A DNA stretch of 64,000 nt from Platanthera guangdongensis (taxonomy: Eukaryota; Streptophyta; Magnoliopsida; Asparagales; Orchidaceae). The notes under the pieces were generated by a model, which was not told the DNA's origin, did not search any database, and saw only the letters and a list, made by a program, of their open reading frames with translations. The stretch covers positions 278,501 to 342,500 of the forward strand of contig CM077150.1 of NCBI GenBank assembly GCA_039583875.1, written 5' to 3'. Of the stretch, positions 21,516 through 31,625 are shown piece by piece (within the stretch, counting starts at the first letter, position 1; every line of letters begins with the position of its first letter). A program made the position numbers and the translations under genes.

Positions 21516-21940
21516 TAAATAGCAGTAACTATAATAGATAGAATGACATATTTAGATAACTCAGTAATTATCTTGTTGACTGTAGTTCAAAGGCAATCAT
21601 ACATATCTACAACAATTATTAGCTATCTATAGCCTTCTTATGTCTATAAAAAGGCCTTATGTAATGAGAACAATAATAAGAAAATACTTCAACTTCTATC
21701 TCTATTTTCCTGTGCACTTGTGTTGTATTATTCTTAAGCATAATTACCAATACGGTAAAGTGGTTTACCAAAGTCTTGCCACTCCGAATTTTTTTCAAAT
21801 TCTGCAAAGTTGAATCATGAATACATGACATTACACTTTATCAAACAAATAAAATAAATGTAAAAGAAACACATGTACTTACGACATGGTTCGGAGATAC
21901 ATATAGGAAGTGCCTGAAAGACCTAGGTTATCCGGGATCA
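21516..21940. other. No gene seen
   Basis: AT-rich spacer without recognisable coding sequence. Confidence 0.35.
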
Positions 21941-22320
21941 CCGTGGAGATCTTATTGCTGTCATGGGTTTGTCACATCGGAGCAGATCTGTCCGCATGAC
22001 AGAATTTCTTGCAGCTAAGGCGGCCGTATCTCTTGCTACACAACTTATTGCTGGATGCCATGGTGCAGTCTTGGAGGGGGATTCAACCGATGCTTGCTCA
22101 AGAATAAACCGTATATTCTCAGGTCTCTCCAATGGAGTGTATGGCAAGCCTCTTGACCAAGTTCCCAAGACTGATTATCTCCCTCGTCAACCGCAAGGCA
22201 AATTCCGCTGCAGATCATCTCGCCAAGAATGCTTGCTCTGTTGATTTCCTTTGGGAAAGAGGAATGCCTCTACCCACACCTTTATTTCTTATTTTATCGC
22301 ATGATGCCAACTACATGTAG
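21941..22320 (+). pseudogene. RNase H-like (RVT_3 type) fragment of a LINE
   Basis: One frame gives EFLAAKAAVSLATQLIAGCH then VLEGDSTDACSRINRIFSGL. After a frameshift near 22130 the next frame gives VNRKANSAADHLAKNA and ends HDANYM at 22318. The ELxAxxxAL..ExDS..RxxNxxADxLAK pattern is that of the RNase H domain at the end of plant L1-type LINEs. No reverse transcriptase remains nearby. Confidence 0.6.
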
Positions 22321-22651
22321 TTTATTTTCCAGTAAAGCAGCACCGATGCCTCAGTGACAGAGGCCGGCGGAAGTCGGAAGGGGCAGTCGGGAGACGCGAA
22401 GGTGAAGGGCCTGCAGAGAGTAGAAATCGCGTGTCGTTGAGGAGGAAGATAAGGAGGAGTTCGGGTTGCGTGGCGCGAGGAAAAGGAGAGCGGCGCGACG
22501 ACACGCGGAGAAAAGGTGCTGTCGAGGCGACATCCGTCGCGGTAGCAGGCTGAGGCGGAAGCGGCGAGGGCAGCACGCGGCATCGTGCGGGCGAAGATAT
22601 TCGGCGGGATTCGGGCGTGACGGAGAGAGGGGAATGAGCCTTATTAATAAT

Positions 22652-22653
<2 letters not shown>
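22321..22653. other. GC-rich repeat, no gene
   Basis: GC-rich DNA ending GCGTGACGGAGAGAGG and TTATTAATAATAGATA; the tail is shared with 20755-20790. Short Arg-rich ORFs are not credible. Confidence 0.35.

Positions 22654-22731
<78 letters not shown>
22654..22731. repeat. (AT)n microsatellite, about 39 units
   Basis: Uninterrupted AT dinucleotide tract. Confidence 0.95.
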
Positions 22732-22734
<3 letters not shown>

Positions 22735-23162
22735 GATCTGGTTCTTTATTCTTGACGTTATTAGCCCGGCACTGAAGCGGTTATTCCGTTAGCTTTCAAC
22801 TCCTCGACCACTTCCAGCCTGCGGCACAGCAGGGGCAGGGTAACATGCCTCTCCGGACTCCGGAGAGAGCGAGGGCTAACCAGGGATTGGGACGTGGACC
22901 ATAAAGAGAGAGCATACCAAAAACTTATGTTGTTCCTGCGGAGCATCGGGAACAAAATTTTTGGAGGAAAAATGTGCTCTCGAAGCTCCCAGGTCTCACT
23001 CATCCTCGGCTATGCTCCAGTGGGAGAGTTGGGGGAGAAGGAAGAGGAGGAATTGGATGCATTGGTGACAGAGGATCCGATTCAGATTCGGATTCGGATT
23101 CCGATTCCTCTTCTGCGCCGCCCTCATATATATATACACTTATTTAAGGTAAAGCTCCGACG
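22732..23162 (+). promoter_or_regulatory. Upstream region of the 5'-nucleotidase gene
   Basis: 430 bp before the ATG. CATATATATATACACTT near 23124 and TTATTTAAGG at 23141 are TATA-like. A CGGATTC direct-repeat run lies at 23077-23105. An 80-codon minus-strand ORF here is unrecognised. Confidence 0.4.
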
Positions 23163-23268
23163 ATGAGGATTCTGAAGAGACCCTTGGCCGCCGCCTTTCC
23201 CTTCCCCGCCTTGTCATCTCTCGCCGCTTCCCACGTGTCGAACGTGAGAGATCTCTTCTGTCGAAGAG
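23163..23268 (+). CDS. HAD-IG 5'-nucleotidase, exon 1
   Basis: The ATG at 23163 opens a 35-codon exon ending in phase 1 at GAAGAG|GTTTGC. The peptide is basic and rich in Arg, Ala, Ser and Phe, with no acidic residue in the first 29 (MRILKRPLAAAFPFPALSS). It looks like a mitochondrial presequence. Joined to exon 2 it reads CRRGYSSPACK, which fits the R-3 cleavage pattern (R-x-Y before S). Intron 1 is only 68 bp (23269-23336, GT..TTGGTAG). Start choice: it is the first ATG after the TATA-like region and joins in frame to the conserved exon 2. Targeting is inferred from composition only. Confidence 0.82.
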
Positions 23269-23336
23269 GTTTGCAGTTCGTATTTCGTTTTTCTGGAGTT
23301 TTGGTTTTCGGGGTTTTGAATCGCTGGTTTTGGTAG

Positions 23337-23608
23337 GATACAGCAGTCCGGCTTGCAAAAAGACGACCGAGGAGTGGTTAATGGATGTCAAGAAGAAGCC
23401 GAGGATCTGGTCGTCTCCTGTAGGGGATAAGGAGATAGAGCTCGTAAATAGGATATTCTGTAACCGTTCCCTCAATATGAAAAGCATCGTGGCCGTGGGG
23501 TTCGACATGGACTATACGCTGGCGCAGTACAAACCGGAGACATTCGAGGCAATGGCCTATGAAGGGACAGTGAAGAAACTGGTCACGAAGTTGGGGTATC
23601 CCACCGAG
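23337..23608 (+). CDS. HAD-IG 5'-nucleotidase, exon 2 (catalytic DxDxT)
   Basis: 90 codons plus two bases, ending in phase 0 at CCCACCGAG|GTCTGT. The order is a lysine-rich lead (TTEEWLMDVKKKPRIW), SSPVGDKEIELVNRIFCNRS, then SIVAVGFDMDYTLAQYKPET and EGTVKKLVTKLGYPTE. FDMDYT is the HAD motif I (DxDxT), whose first Asp is the phosphate-accepting nucleophile. The whole block is the conserved start of the HAD superfamily IG 5'-nucleotidase family (PF05761), predicted to dephosphorylate nucleoside monophosphates. The frame is intact and conservation is high, in contrast to everything around it, so I read this as the functional host gene. Confidence 0.93.
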
Positions 23609-23821
23609 GTCTGTGCTCGTCTTCTTCCTTTTTCTTTCTGTTTGGTTCGCTCTTCGTTTTATATTGAAGTTTTTGCCCTCAAGAATGGACTGAAGTTTCA
23701 GTTTAAAGGATTTCATTAAGTTCATCCGTTTTTTAATAAATGTATGCGATAAAAAAAAGCGCCAAGAAGATTGGCGGCTCTGAGCTCCCAGTCTTTACTT
23801 CCTTGTCTATTTTTTTTATTC
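23609..23821. other. Intron 2, unique 5' end
   Basis: T-rich intron sequence with no repeat or gene recognised. Confidence 0.5.
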
Positions 23822-23840
23822 TAATAGGAGCATTCTTTTC

Positions 23841-23975
23841 CTATTAGAAGGAAAGATTTGGAATGAAACTGTAAGGAAAGATATGATGTACTTAGGCATT
23901 AGTGAGATTATGAAGACAAATGATTCATATAGCCGACCCCACTATAGTGGGATAAATACTTGAGTGTTGTTGTTG
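23841..23975 (+). mobile_element. 5'-truncated RTE LINE insertion with 19 bp target duplication
   Basis: 135 bp reading ETVRKDMMYLGISEIMKTN, the C-terminus of RTE ORF2 (compare KETIKKDMMYLDISKIMTK-like sequence in the LINE at 60.8 kb). It ends in the CCCACTATAGTGGGATAAA terminus and a (GTT)n tail. The 19 bp TAATAGGAGCATTCTTTTC occurs at 23822-23840 and 23976-23994, the duplication left by target-primed reverse transcription. Confidence 0.88.
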
Positions 23976-24007
23976 TAATAGGAGCATTCTTTTCGGGCTA
24001 ATGACAT

Positions 24008-24249
24008 TGACATTTCAAATATCATTTGCTATACAGTTGGTTAGTACTCATTTACCTGCACATCCAAGTAGTATAAATACCTGGCTGAGCTCTTCGGAGG
24101 TATGCATGATATGAATTCTGTATAGTTTCTTCTTCCCTGTCTCTGCATCTCTCAGGTTCTCTTTCGTAGGAAACTTCCCTCCGCTTTCTATTCAGGAGTT
24201 TCACAAGATTCTTTAGGAAGGCTTCCGGGTGAGCAAGCGGGAGCACATC
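24008..24249 (+). repeat. 5' LTR remnant of the outer gypsy element (Gypsy-A)
   Basis: TGACATTTCAAAT at the left. It aligns with 53703-53915 through TTTACCTGCACA, GATATGAATT, TAGTTTCTTC and GGTTCTCTTYCGTAG. A TATA-like AGTATAAATACC lies at 24069. The right end is set by the primer site. Confidence 0.7.
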
Positions 24250-24252
24250 AAG

Positions 24253-24264
24253 GGGTATCAGAGC
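24253..24264 (+). promoter_or_regulatory. Primer binding site of Gypsy-A
   Basis: GGGTATCAGAGC, the plant tRNA-iMet type site with one change (TGG to GGG), just after the LTR. Confidence 0.65.
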
Positions 24265-24353
24265 TCTTTGATCATCCATCAAATGTTGACAGTTGGACAA
24301 TACCAGCTCTTGGGACCTGTGACGGGAGGTGTGTAAACTACAAAAACACGAGA

Positions 24354-24790
24354 TTATGAGTCGATTCATTCAAGATAAAACAAATCAACAAAATGAAGTT
24401 TTAGAGAAGGCGCATAACATGCTTGCAACACTAGATTTAGGCCATTACTTTGGCATAGAGATGACATGGTCTGTGATTGAGTTCAAACCAAAACATCATC
24501 AACAATATTAATTGCCCACAAGATGCCCTCATATTAATTTTTCGAGGTTTTTAGAAGGAAGAATTGCCAAAATGGGCCAAATGGCTATTTTGATGTGAGC
24601 AATTTTTTGAGATTGGTGAGGCACCGAATCAATTAAAGATAAAGATTACCTCCATTCATATCGAATGCAAAGCTCTATCATGACATCAGATTTTTATGAA
24701 AGTCTAAACTAACGAGAACTTAGCCCATTGGGAAGAACAAGCGCATGCTCTTAATAATAGTTCTAGCATTTCATTATTTGAAAATTCAAT
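24354..24790 (+). pseudogene. gag: Gypsy-A gag remnant
   Basis: MSRFIQDKTNQQNEVLEKAH is a gag-like N-terminus. Further on, EQFFEIGEAPNQLKIKITSI, then HIECKAL and a degraded W-H-Q segment, match the core of a chromovirus-type gypsy gag. Stops and frame changes are frequent. Its pol 3' end is at 53.2-53.7 kb, on the far side of all the nested insertions. Confidence 0.65.
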
Positions 24791-24930
24791 GAGCTCTTAA
24801 AATGTAAAATGGAAGAAGGAAATCATCCCTCTCATGATTCTTATTACGCATGCCCTTGAATGGACGATCCACCATCTCGATATATGCTCCTAAATGATAT
24901 GGCCAACAACATGTACATTTACCTTATCTT
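24791..24930. other. Unassigned, possibly a residual LTR of the old copia (Copia-B)
   Basis: No coding sequence. The 5' side of the TR-GAG insertion, which continues at 27579 with a copia-type polypurine region on the minus strand. Confidence 0.3.
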
Positions 24931-24935
24931 CACTC

Positions 24936-27573
24936 TGTTACGGGCCTACTTCCGTAACCGTGGTAGCTCGCCGGAGTAGTGGTCGGAGGCGGAGATGATG
25001 ACGGTAGTGGGGATACCGTGGAGCCGGAACCGCGGCTGCCTATGCAGGGTTGCTCGTTGGAGGAGAGAGACACCAAGATCTCACAACAAGAGACAAGAAC
25101 TAGACTTCATTCATTGATAACCTCATACAAAACTCTAAGGGTGTATTTATAGAACCCCCGGGTGGCACACCCGTAAATACATGAAGATGCAAAAAATAAT
25201 AAAATACCCTAATATAATAAGAGTCGACTCTAATACAAACTCAATACATATAAAATGATAAATGACGAAGGATCCAAAACCGATCCGTAACATCTCATCC
25301 GTCCCCCAAAAAGAGTTTGCCCACAAACTCTATCCGATGCCCTCGTCGTCAGAGTCCTCGACATGTAGGTAGAAGAGCCGGCTGCACCTGTGGCCACGAG
25401 TGTACTGCTAGTCGCAATTAAAGCATAGTCCTTGGACACGTCGTTGCAGCATCTCAGCACGAGATAAACGGCGGATCAGTGGAGTTGGTGGTCCCGCGCT
25501 ACGGCCCCGTGGAACGATGTTTGTGGGAGGCAGGTAGGCGTCATGTGCTAGCTGGAGGCGACGATCGCAGAGCCGGGCCAGACTCATAGCAGTCACTAAG
25601 TCTGGAGGGGCCTCAAACTCAACATCTAGTCGCAGTCGCTCGCGAAGTCCAGCGGTGAAAATGTCGACCTGCATATCCGGAGCAAGTGGGTCATGCGCTA
25701 AGAGAAGCTGAAATTGTTCCAGGTACTCGTCCACGGTACCAGTTTGGCGAAGAGATGTGAGTGCGTCGAGGGAGTTACTGCGGATAGGAGGTCCGAAACG
25801 CAAGTTGCAGAGTCGCTTGAAGTCGTCCCAAATCAGATTCGGCCGGTCGGTGAGAAGTCGAGAAACCCATAAAACAGCGGCGTCAAGCATATGGAAAGAT
25901 GCTATATGGATCCGATCTGCCGGCGAAGTTTGCTGGTGGCCGAAGAATTACTCACACTTGGTGAGCCAACTCAAAGGATCGCTTTTCCCATCATAGGTTG
26001 GAAATTCCAATCTTGTATAACATGGTACAATCGCTGCGTCGGGGTGCGCGAGGACTGGCGGCGGCGGCTCGTGGACGATCAGGGGTGGCGGGGCAGTGTG
26101 GAGAAGTGGTTGTGCCTGACTGCTGCTGGCATGATCGTGTGTCGGGGCGGTAGACAGATAATCGATGCGCTTGGAGAGCACAATAATGGCCTCCTGTTAA
26201 CGATCCCCGAGAGCAGTGAGCGCAGCTTGTTGCGCCATGACGGCCTGGAGCATGGTCATAATCTGATTGAGTTGTTCAGATGAGTCACCCATAGTGTGAG
26301 TGGAGGAGCGAGAAGAAGAACGAGTGGCCGGCCGGTGGGATCGCGTCGAGTCAGAAGACTAAGAGTGGCCACAGGAGCCGCGGTGACGCCCAATATTGAC
26401 ACCGAAGGAGATGAGCCCGCTGGAAATAATAATTTGTGGCTTGGAGGGCCGAAGATGGCGGCTTTTTAATGAAAGTGGGGCTGCTTGTGTGGAGAGGTAG
26501 TGGGACCCACTGCTAATTAAAAGAAAAATTAATGTGGAATGGTCCAAACAGTGACATCTGCAACTCGGGATTAAAAATTTTGGAAAAAGAACGGGGCAGG
26601 CGAAAGAAATAAATCGGACTTTGATGGGGCTCGAGGTCAGCGGAAAGAAGGAGACGACGGTGTGCTCGAGAGATAGAAACATCCCGTGCTGTGCCGGATT
26701 GCTTTCGACAGACCACAAAGAGGCGGTGGGTGTGCGGCTTGAGGTGGTGGGCTCGCTGGTACTTGGTGCAGGACGAGATGGAGGCGTGCTGGGACTTGGT
26801 GCATGCCGGGATTGATTTTGACGGTCGACAAGGATGCAGAGGTCGTGCGGCTCGAGAGAGCAGGGCTCATCGGTACCTGGTGCAGGCCAGGAGAGGCGCG
26901 TAGCGGCGATACGGTAGGGTTTCTGGTGTCGATGAAGAGGCGCGGTGAAGGTGCGTCGCTGGAAGCAGACGCGTGCAACTGCAGGTGAAGCCGGAGGTGC
27001 TGTGCTGGAGTGGTGTTGCTGCAGGAGCTGCTGCGGCCAGCAGAGGAGGGTTTCGAGGGAGATGGAATGCGTCGAGGGAAGAAGAACAGTTGCAGCGGCA
27101 AGGAAGGCGCATGCAGTGAAGTTGAAGGAGATGATGGAGAAGAATGAGAGCTTGAGGGAGATGATTGAGAAGTGTAATGGCGTCGCGGAAGAGGATCGAG
27201 GGCTCTGATACCAAGTTGTTAAAGGCCTACTTCCGTAACCGTGGTAGCTCGCCGGAGTAGTGGTCAGAGGCGCAGATGATGGCGGTAGTGGGGATACCGT
27301 GGAGCCGGAACCGCGACTGCCTAGGCGGGGTTGCTCATTGGAGGAGAGAGCCACCAAGATCTTACAACAAGTGACAAGAACTAGACTTCATTCATTGATA
27401 ACCGCATACAAGACTCTAAGGGTCTATTTATAGAACCCCCGGGTGGCACACCCGTAAATACATGAAGATGCATAAAATAATAAAATACCCTAATATAATA
27501 AGAGTCGACTCTAATACAAACTCAATACATATAAAATGATAAATGGCGAAGGATCCGAAACCGATCCGTAACA
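24936..27573 (-). mobile_element. TR-GAG-like non-autonomous gypsy element
   Basis: Two 357 bp LTRs (24936-25292 and 27217-27573) and target duplication CACTC on both sides (24931-24935, 27574-27578). The element is on the minus strand: the primer site TTGGTATCAGAGC abuts the right LTR, and the polypurine tract TTTTTGGGGGACGGATGAGA abuts the left LTR. The interior (1.9 kb) holds a ~0.9 kb leader and a gag only; protease, RT and integrase are absent. LTRs differ at about 17 of 357 positions by eye, so the copy is older than the copia at 9.8 kb. Confidence 0.9.
25330..26292 (-). pseudogene. gag: gag of the TR-GAG element, three nonsense codons, no frameshift
   Basis: From the ATG at 26292 a single 321-codon frame runs to TAG at 25330-25332. 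It begins MGDSSEQLNQIMTMLQAVMA (coiled coil), passes RLEFPTYDGKSDPLSWLTKC, then the Retrotrans_gag core (WDDFKRLCNLRFGPP.., LTSLRQTGTVDEYLEQFQLL), and a zinc-knuckle-like CFNCD-stop-QYTRGHRC. In-frame stops are at 26197-26199 (TAA), 25948-25950 (TAA) and 25408-25410 (TAG). The frame is otherwise intact, so it was under selection until recently. The family is close to chromovirus gypsy gags. Confidence 0.88.
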
Positions 27574-27587
27574 CACTCCTCTTACAG

Positions 27588-28210
27588 TCCCCTTCAAATT
27601 GGAGCATGGTGGGAATTATAATGTTTACACTGTGGAACTTACTTCTGATCTTATTTTCTGTAAAAGGTTTGATAAATATCTCTGCTAACTTATATTCTGT
27701 TATGGTAAGCTTTGTACTAATATTCCCTTTGAAGTATTTTCTCTCACAAAATGATAATTAATTTTAATATATTTTGTACCCATGTGAAATACCTGATTAG
27801 GAGCCATGTGGATAACAACCACATTATCACATTTGAGATCATATGAGATGCGACTTTCTGCCATTGTTCCTTCAATAATTGTTTGATAAAAATTGACAAT
27901 ACCTTGTTGTGGATTTTCTGTCATAACGACAACTTACCAAATTAGCACCAATAAATATTTCCACTTTCATATATCTATTGACTATCCATATTAGACCCAT
28001 GTCTGGAGTGCCCTTAACATATCTCAAGATATGAGTCATTCATATGTAAGGTCCTTGGCTTTCCATAAATCATCACAACACTAACTGGAATTGAGATGTA
28101 TGGTCTAGTGATAGTTAAGTGATTCAACTTTCTTATAATGTCTTTATCTTACGACATCAAACTATATGGGCCTTCCTCCTTTATCTTTCATAAGTTTGAC
28201 CTTAGGATCC
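27588..28210 (-). pseudogene. Old copia (Copia-B) piece 1: end of RT and RNase H
   Basis: Minus strand, heavily decayed. Just after the Harbinger element it reads DPKVKLMKDKGG; near its end it reads IHMAPNQVFHMGTKYIKIN then YHFVRE, the copia RNase H C-terminus. The RT frame is continuous with 33624-33841 if the Harbinger element is removed (TKTLM to DPKVKL). Confidence 0.7.
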
Positions 28211-28711
28211 ATAAGGGCCCGTTTGGTGCCCAGATATTGGCTTTGGTCATAAAATCAATATCTGCAGGAGTTATTTTTATGCAGAAAATCAATTCTGTTG
28301 TTCGGCTGCATGATGATATTTAATGAGCAGAATTAGAATTGATACTTAAATGTTATTCGGCTGCGCAAAAGAATTGACTTCTGGAATTGAAAGTTTTAGA
28401 GTTTACAATTTTTTAAAATTTAACCACGCCATCAAAGTACTAATAATACTTGATCATAAACATCGCAAACGATTAAATCCAAAAACAATATCCATAAATA
28501 AAAGTACAAAAATAAAAAATGATGTAGATGAAAAGTCCATCGCCTATAAGAAAAACCAAACTAGCTGTAGAAATGTAGAGCCAAACCTTTTATATACTGT
28601 CATGTCAAAAATACAGGAGTACAAATATATAAGATAAGAGAAGGAGAAATAATCCTATACAAGAGATGTGAGACTAATAGAAGAAGGAAGAAGCGGGCCT
28701 ATAGATGGGCC

Positions 28712-30235
28712 TTATACATGGGCTTTTATATCATTTTCTCTCATATTCTCTAACACTCCCCCACAAGCTGGAGCGTACAAATCGTAGGCACCAAGCTTGG
28801 ACAGGAACTGATGGTATAATTTCCGAGGTAATGCCTTGGTAAGAGTGTCAGCCACTTGCCCAGAAGCAGGAACATGCTCAAGCTTTAGCATCTTCGATTG
28901 GACCTTTTTTCGAACGAAGTGACATACAACTTCAATATGTTTAGTCTGCTCATGGAACACATGATTCTTTGCAATATGGATTGTAGCCTGATTTTCACAA
29001 AACAAAGATGAAGGTGAGGATAATTTAACTCCCAAATCCATAAGAAGACTTTCCAGCCAGGTTAGTTCTGACACAACAGCCTCCATCGTACGGTACTCAG
29101 CCTCAACAGACGAGCGAGCAACCACAGACTGCTTCTTACTCCTCCATGTGATAAGATTCCCTCCAAAGTAAGTACAAAAACCAATTGTAGATCGTCGGTC
29201 GTCCAGCGAGCCTGCATAATCTGCATCAGAGTAAGCAATAAGAGAAAGCTCCGAAGATGGTTTATACACAAATCCTTTTCCATGAGCAATCTTCAGATAT
29301 CTGAGAATGCGTTCCACTGCCTGAAGATGGGAAACACGTGGAGTGTGCAGAGGGAGGAACGAGAGTAGCCGAAGCAGCAAGGTGAGGGGCAGACCATGCT
29401 TGCGGTAGCAGGTGGCCTCCAGATGACCATACCTGCCGCAATGAGAGCACTTGAAGAGAGTATGGACACCACGACCCCGTACTCGAGACTGGCGACCGCC
29501 ACGAGCCGGATTACTGCGAGTAGAAGGAGCAAGAGTAGCCACGGGTTGCTGAAGGAGAGCGGGAGAGAGAGGTGGTGCATTTGGAGGAGGGGTAACTTTC
29601 AGAAGCATCAGATAAACATCCGAGAGTGACGGAGTAACCACAAAAAAAATGATATGAGCGCGGTCACTATGAAGATATGGTGAAAAACGGGCCATCATCA
29701 TAGCAATCCCGACTGCTTCTTTCTGGTGTCGTTGAGTACCTAAGTCAGTGGTGGGAGGCTGATGCTGGATCTAAGGATCCACAAGAGTTTTAGCCCGAGC
29801 AACAAAGGACGTCAAGTCACCAGTAACTCCAGGGTCGAGAGACTGAAGATCGGTAAGAATGTCGAATAAGTGTTGAAGGCTGTCCTTCCCTGGGTAGAGA
29901 GAATGGAGGTCAGTCCACATAGCGTGAGCCGTATCGTGATACATGGCCATTCGATATGGCTCAGTGTCCAGAGAGTTGAGAAGCTAATATTGGACACGCC
30001 CATTGTCCCGAATCCACTAGTTAGTCTGGTCAGTGGGAGGAGAACTTGTCAGGTGATGAAGGAGACCTTTAGTTTGCAGCACACGGCGAACAAAGTGAAC
30101 CCATTCTACAAAGTTTGATTTTCCACGGAGGGAAATTGTGGTAATACGTAATTCATCACGGAGCTCCAAGGGAGCAGCATGATCTGCTCCGGGAAGAGTT
30201 GTCGAATCGGAAGCAAAAGACGAGAGGGAAGCCAT
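28712..30235 (-). pseudogene. Copia-C gag-RNase H fusion, one 508-codon frame with three stops
   Basis: ATG at 30235 (MASLSSFASDSTTLPGADH) opens a copia gag. Its knuckle CSHCGRYGHLEATCYRKHG lies near 29460. About 25 residues later the frame passes directly into the RT/RNase H end: VSHLQAVERILRYLK, YSDADYAGSLDDRRSTIGF, SSVEAEYRTMEAVVSELTWL and FHEQTKHIEVVCHFVRKK. It runs on past the normal RNase H end into the LTR. TAG stops at 30017-30019, 29984-29986 and 29771-29773 are in the same frame; there are no frameshifts. The junction removed protease, integrase and most of RT cleanly in frame. Confidence 0.85.
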
Positions 30236-31002
30236 ACAAGTAATGCCAAGAACAACAACTCTGAAAGCTAGCCACACGGTTAGAAAGCTAGGCCAATGCG
30301 GCTAGACAAGGCATGCGGAAGAGAGACCGCGACAAGAATCTCGCGCAGCAGACAAGAATAAGTCGCAAAAGAGACCAGCAGGCGAGCGGTAAGAACCAGT
30401 CCGTTGCGGATAGAAGGGAAGAAGAGAGGCCACGACAAGAAGGGAAGAAGAGAGGCCGCGACAAGAAGGGAAGAAGAGAGGCTGTGGCTAAAGCAGCGCG
30501 CGGCAAGCAGAGCACCAGGCCGCTGCGGATAGAAACAACGGATAGAGGCAGCAGATAGGGCAAGCCCACAGCGACTGAAAGACCTAATAGAGGGCCGGCG
30601 GTTTGGCGAGACCGCGGCGAGAAGGTGAGGTCGAACGGCCAACTGAAGCAGCCAAAAACAGCGGACAGAAGCAGTGACTGGAAGCAGCGGCAAGGAGCCG
30701 CGACTAGAAGCAGCAACAAAGAACAACGAGAAGCAACAAAGAACAACGAGAAGCAATGCAGCAACTGGAAGTAGCGGCAAGGAGCAGCGACTAGAAGCAT
30801 GAACAACAGGAAGAAAGCGGGTCCCACCAGGCAGAGAGAAGAGAGTTATAAAAGCAGAGGGAGGGAGAAGAGGAGAGGTGGAAGCCACAAAGAGGAGGGG
30901 CGGTTAGAGAAGAGAAGGTCGTTGAACAGCAGCGTGAAGGAGGGATAAGGCCGCGCGGATAACAACAGTTAGAAAAAAAGGTAGCCGCCCGGGATCAGAT
31001 TC
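30236..31002 (-). other. Leader of Copia-C
   Basis: Between primer site and gag ATG. On the plus strand it is purine-rich, with AAGAAGGGAAGAAGAGAGGC repeated three times near 30410-30480. Leu/Ser-rich ORFs are artefacts. Confidence 0.6.
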
Positions 31003-31625
31003 GCTCTGATACCATGCAGAAATGTAGAGCCAAACCTTGTATATACTTTGTCTTGCCAAAAATACAGGAGAGAATACAAATATATAAAAAAAGAGAAGGA
31101 GAAAAAATCTTATACAAGAGATGTGAGACTTGATTGATTAAAATTCTTTTCAAACTTATAAATTTATATTAAAAACATGCATAAAATCAAATAATAAATT
31201 TATTAAATATTTTTATATTTTTTGTAATATGAAATTAAAAATTTATGAAACAATTATACAAAATTAGTTGTAAGAATAAAACGTTAAATAAATTGAAACA
31301 ATAAGTCTAATCGATTTAAACATACATAATATGATAATATTATGTATATGCGATTTAAACATACGATGATAGTTTACTAATATAACATAAAATAAAATAA
31401 CAGACGATATATTTAGAAGTTATGTCGGTTGATATATCGGAAAAAATCAGACATGTCGGTCTATATTTTACAAAAGGACATAATATATATATTTTAGAAA
31501 AACATATCATTTTGCCCTAAAAAATGTCATGTCGGGAGATATGTCGGACATGTTAGAGGACATTTAAAATAATGTTTGTAATGCTTCACTGAAGGATGAG
31601 CTTGCAAATAATACCAATAAAATTA

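Larger units (their letters stand above)
28566..31133 (-). mobile_element. Copia-C, internally deleted copia with gag-RNase H fusion
   Basis: The minus-strand element has a 3' LTR at 28566-28755 and a 5' LTR at 31015-31133 whose outer part is lost. The primer site TGGTATCAGAGC (31014-31003) abuts the 5' LTR, and the polypurine tract TTGTGGGGGAG abuts the 3' LTR. Between them lie a ~0.78 kb leader, gag and the RNase H end. Protease, integrase and most of RT are absent. Confidence 0.85.

Noticed and set aside
26359..27357. 332-codon minus-strand ORF
   Set aside because: It overlaps the LTR, primer site and leader of the TR-GAG element, has low-complexity Ser/Pro/Leu composition and no domain.
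30280..30888. 202- and 179-codon Leu/Ser-rich ORFs
   Set aside because: They are the complement of a purine-rich repeat in the Copia-C leader and overlap each other in two frames.
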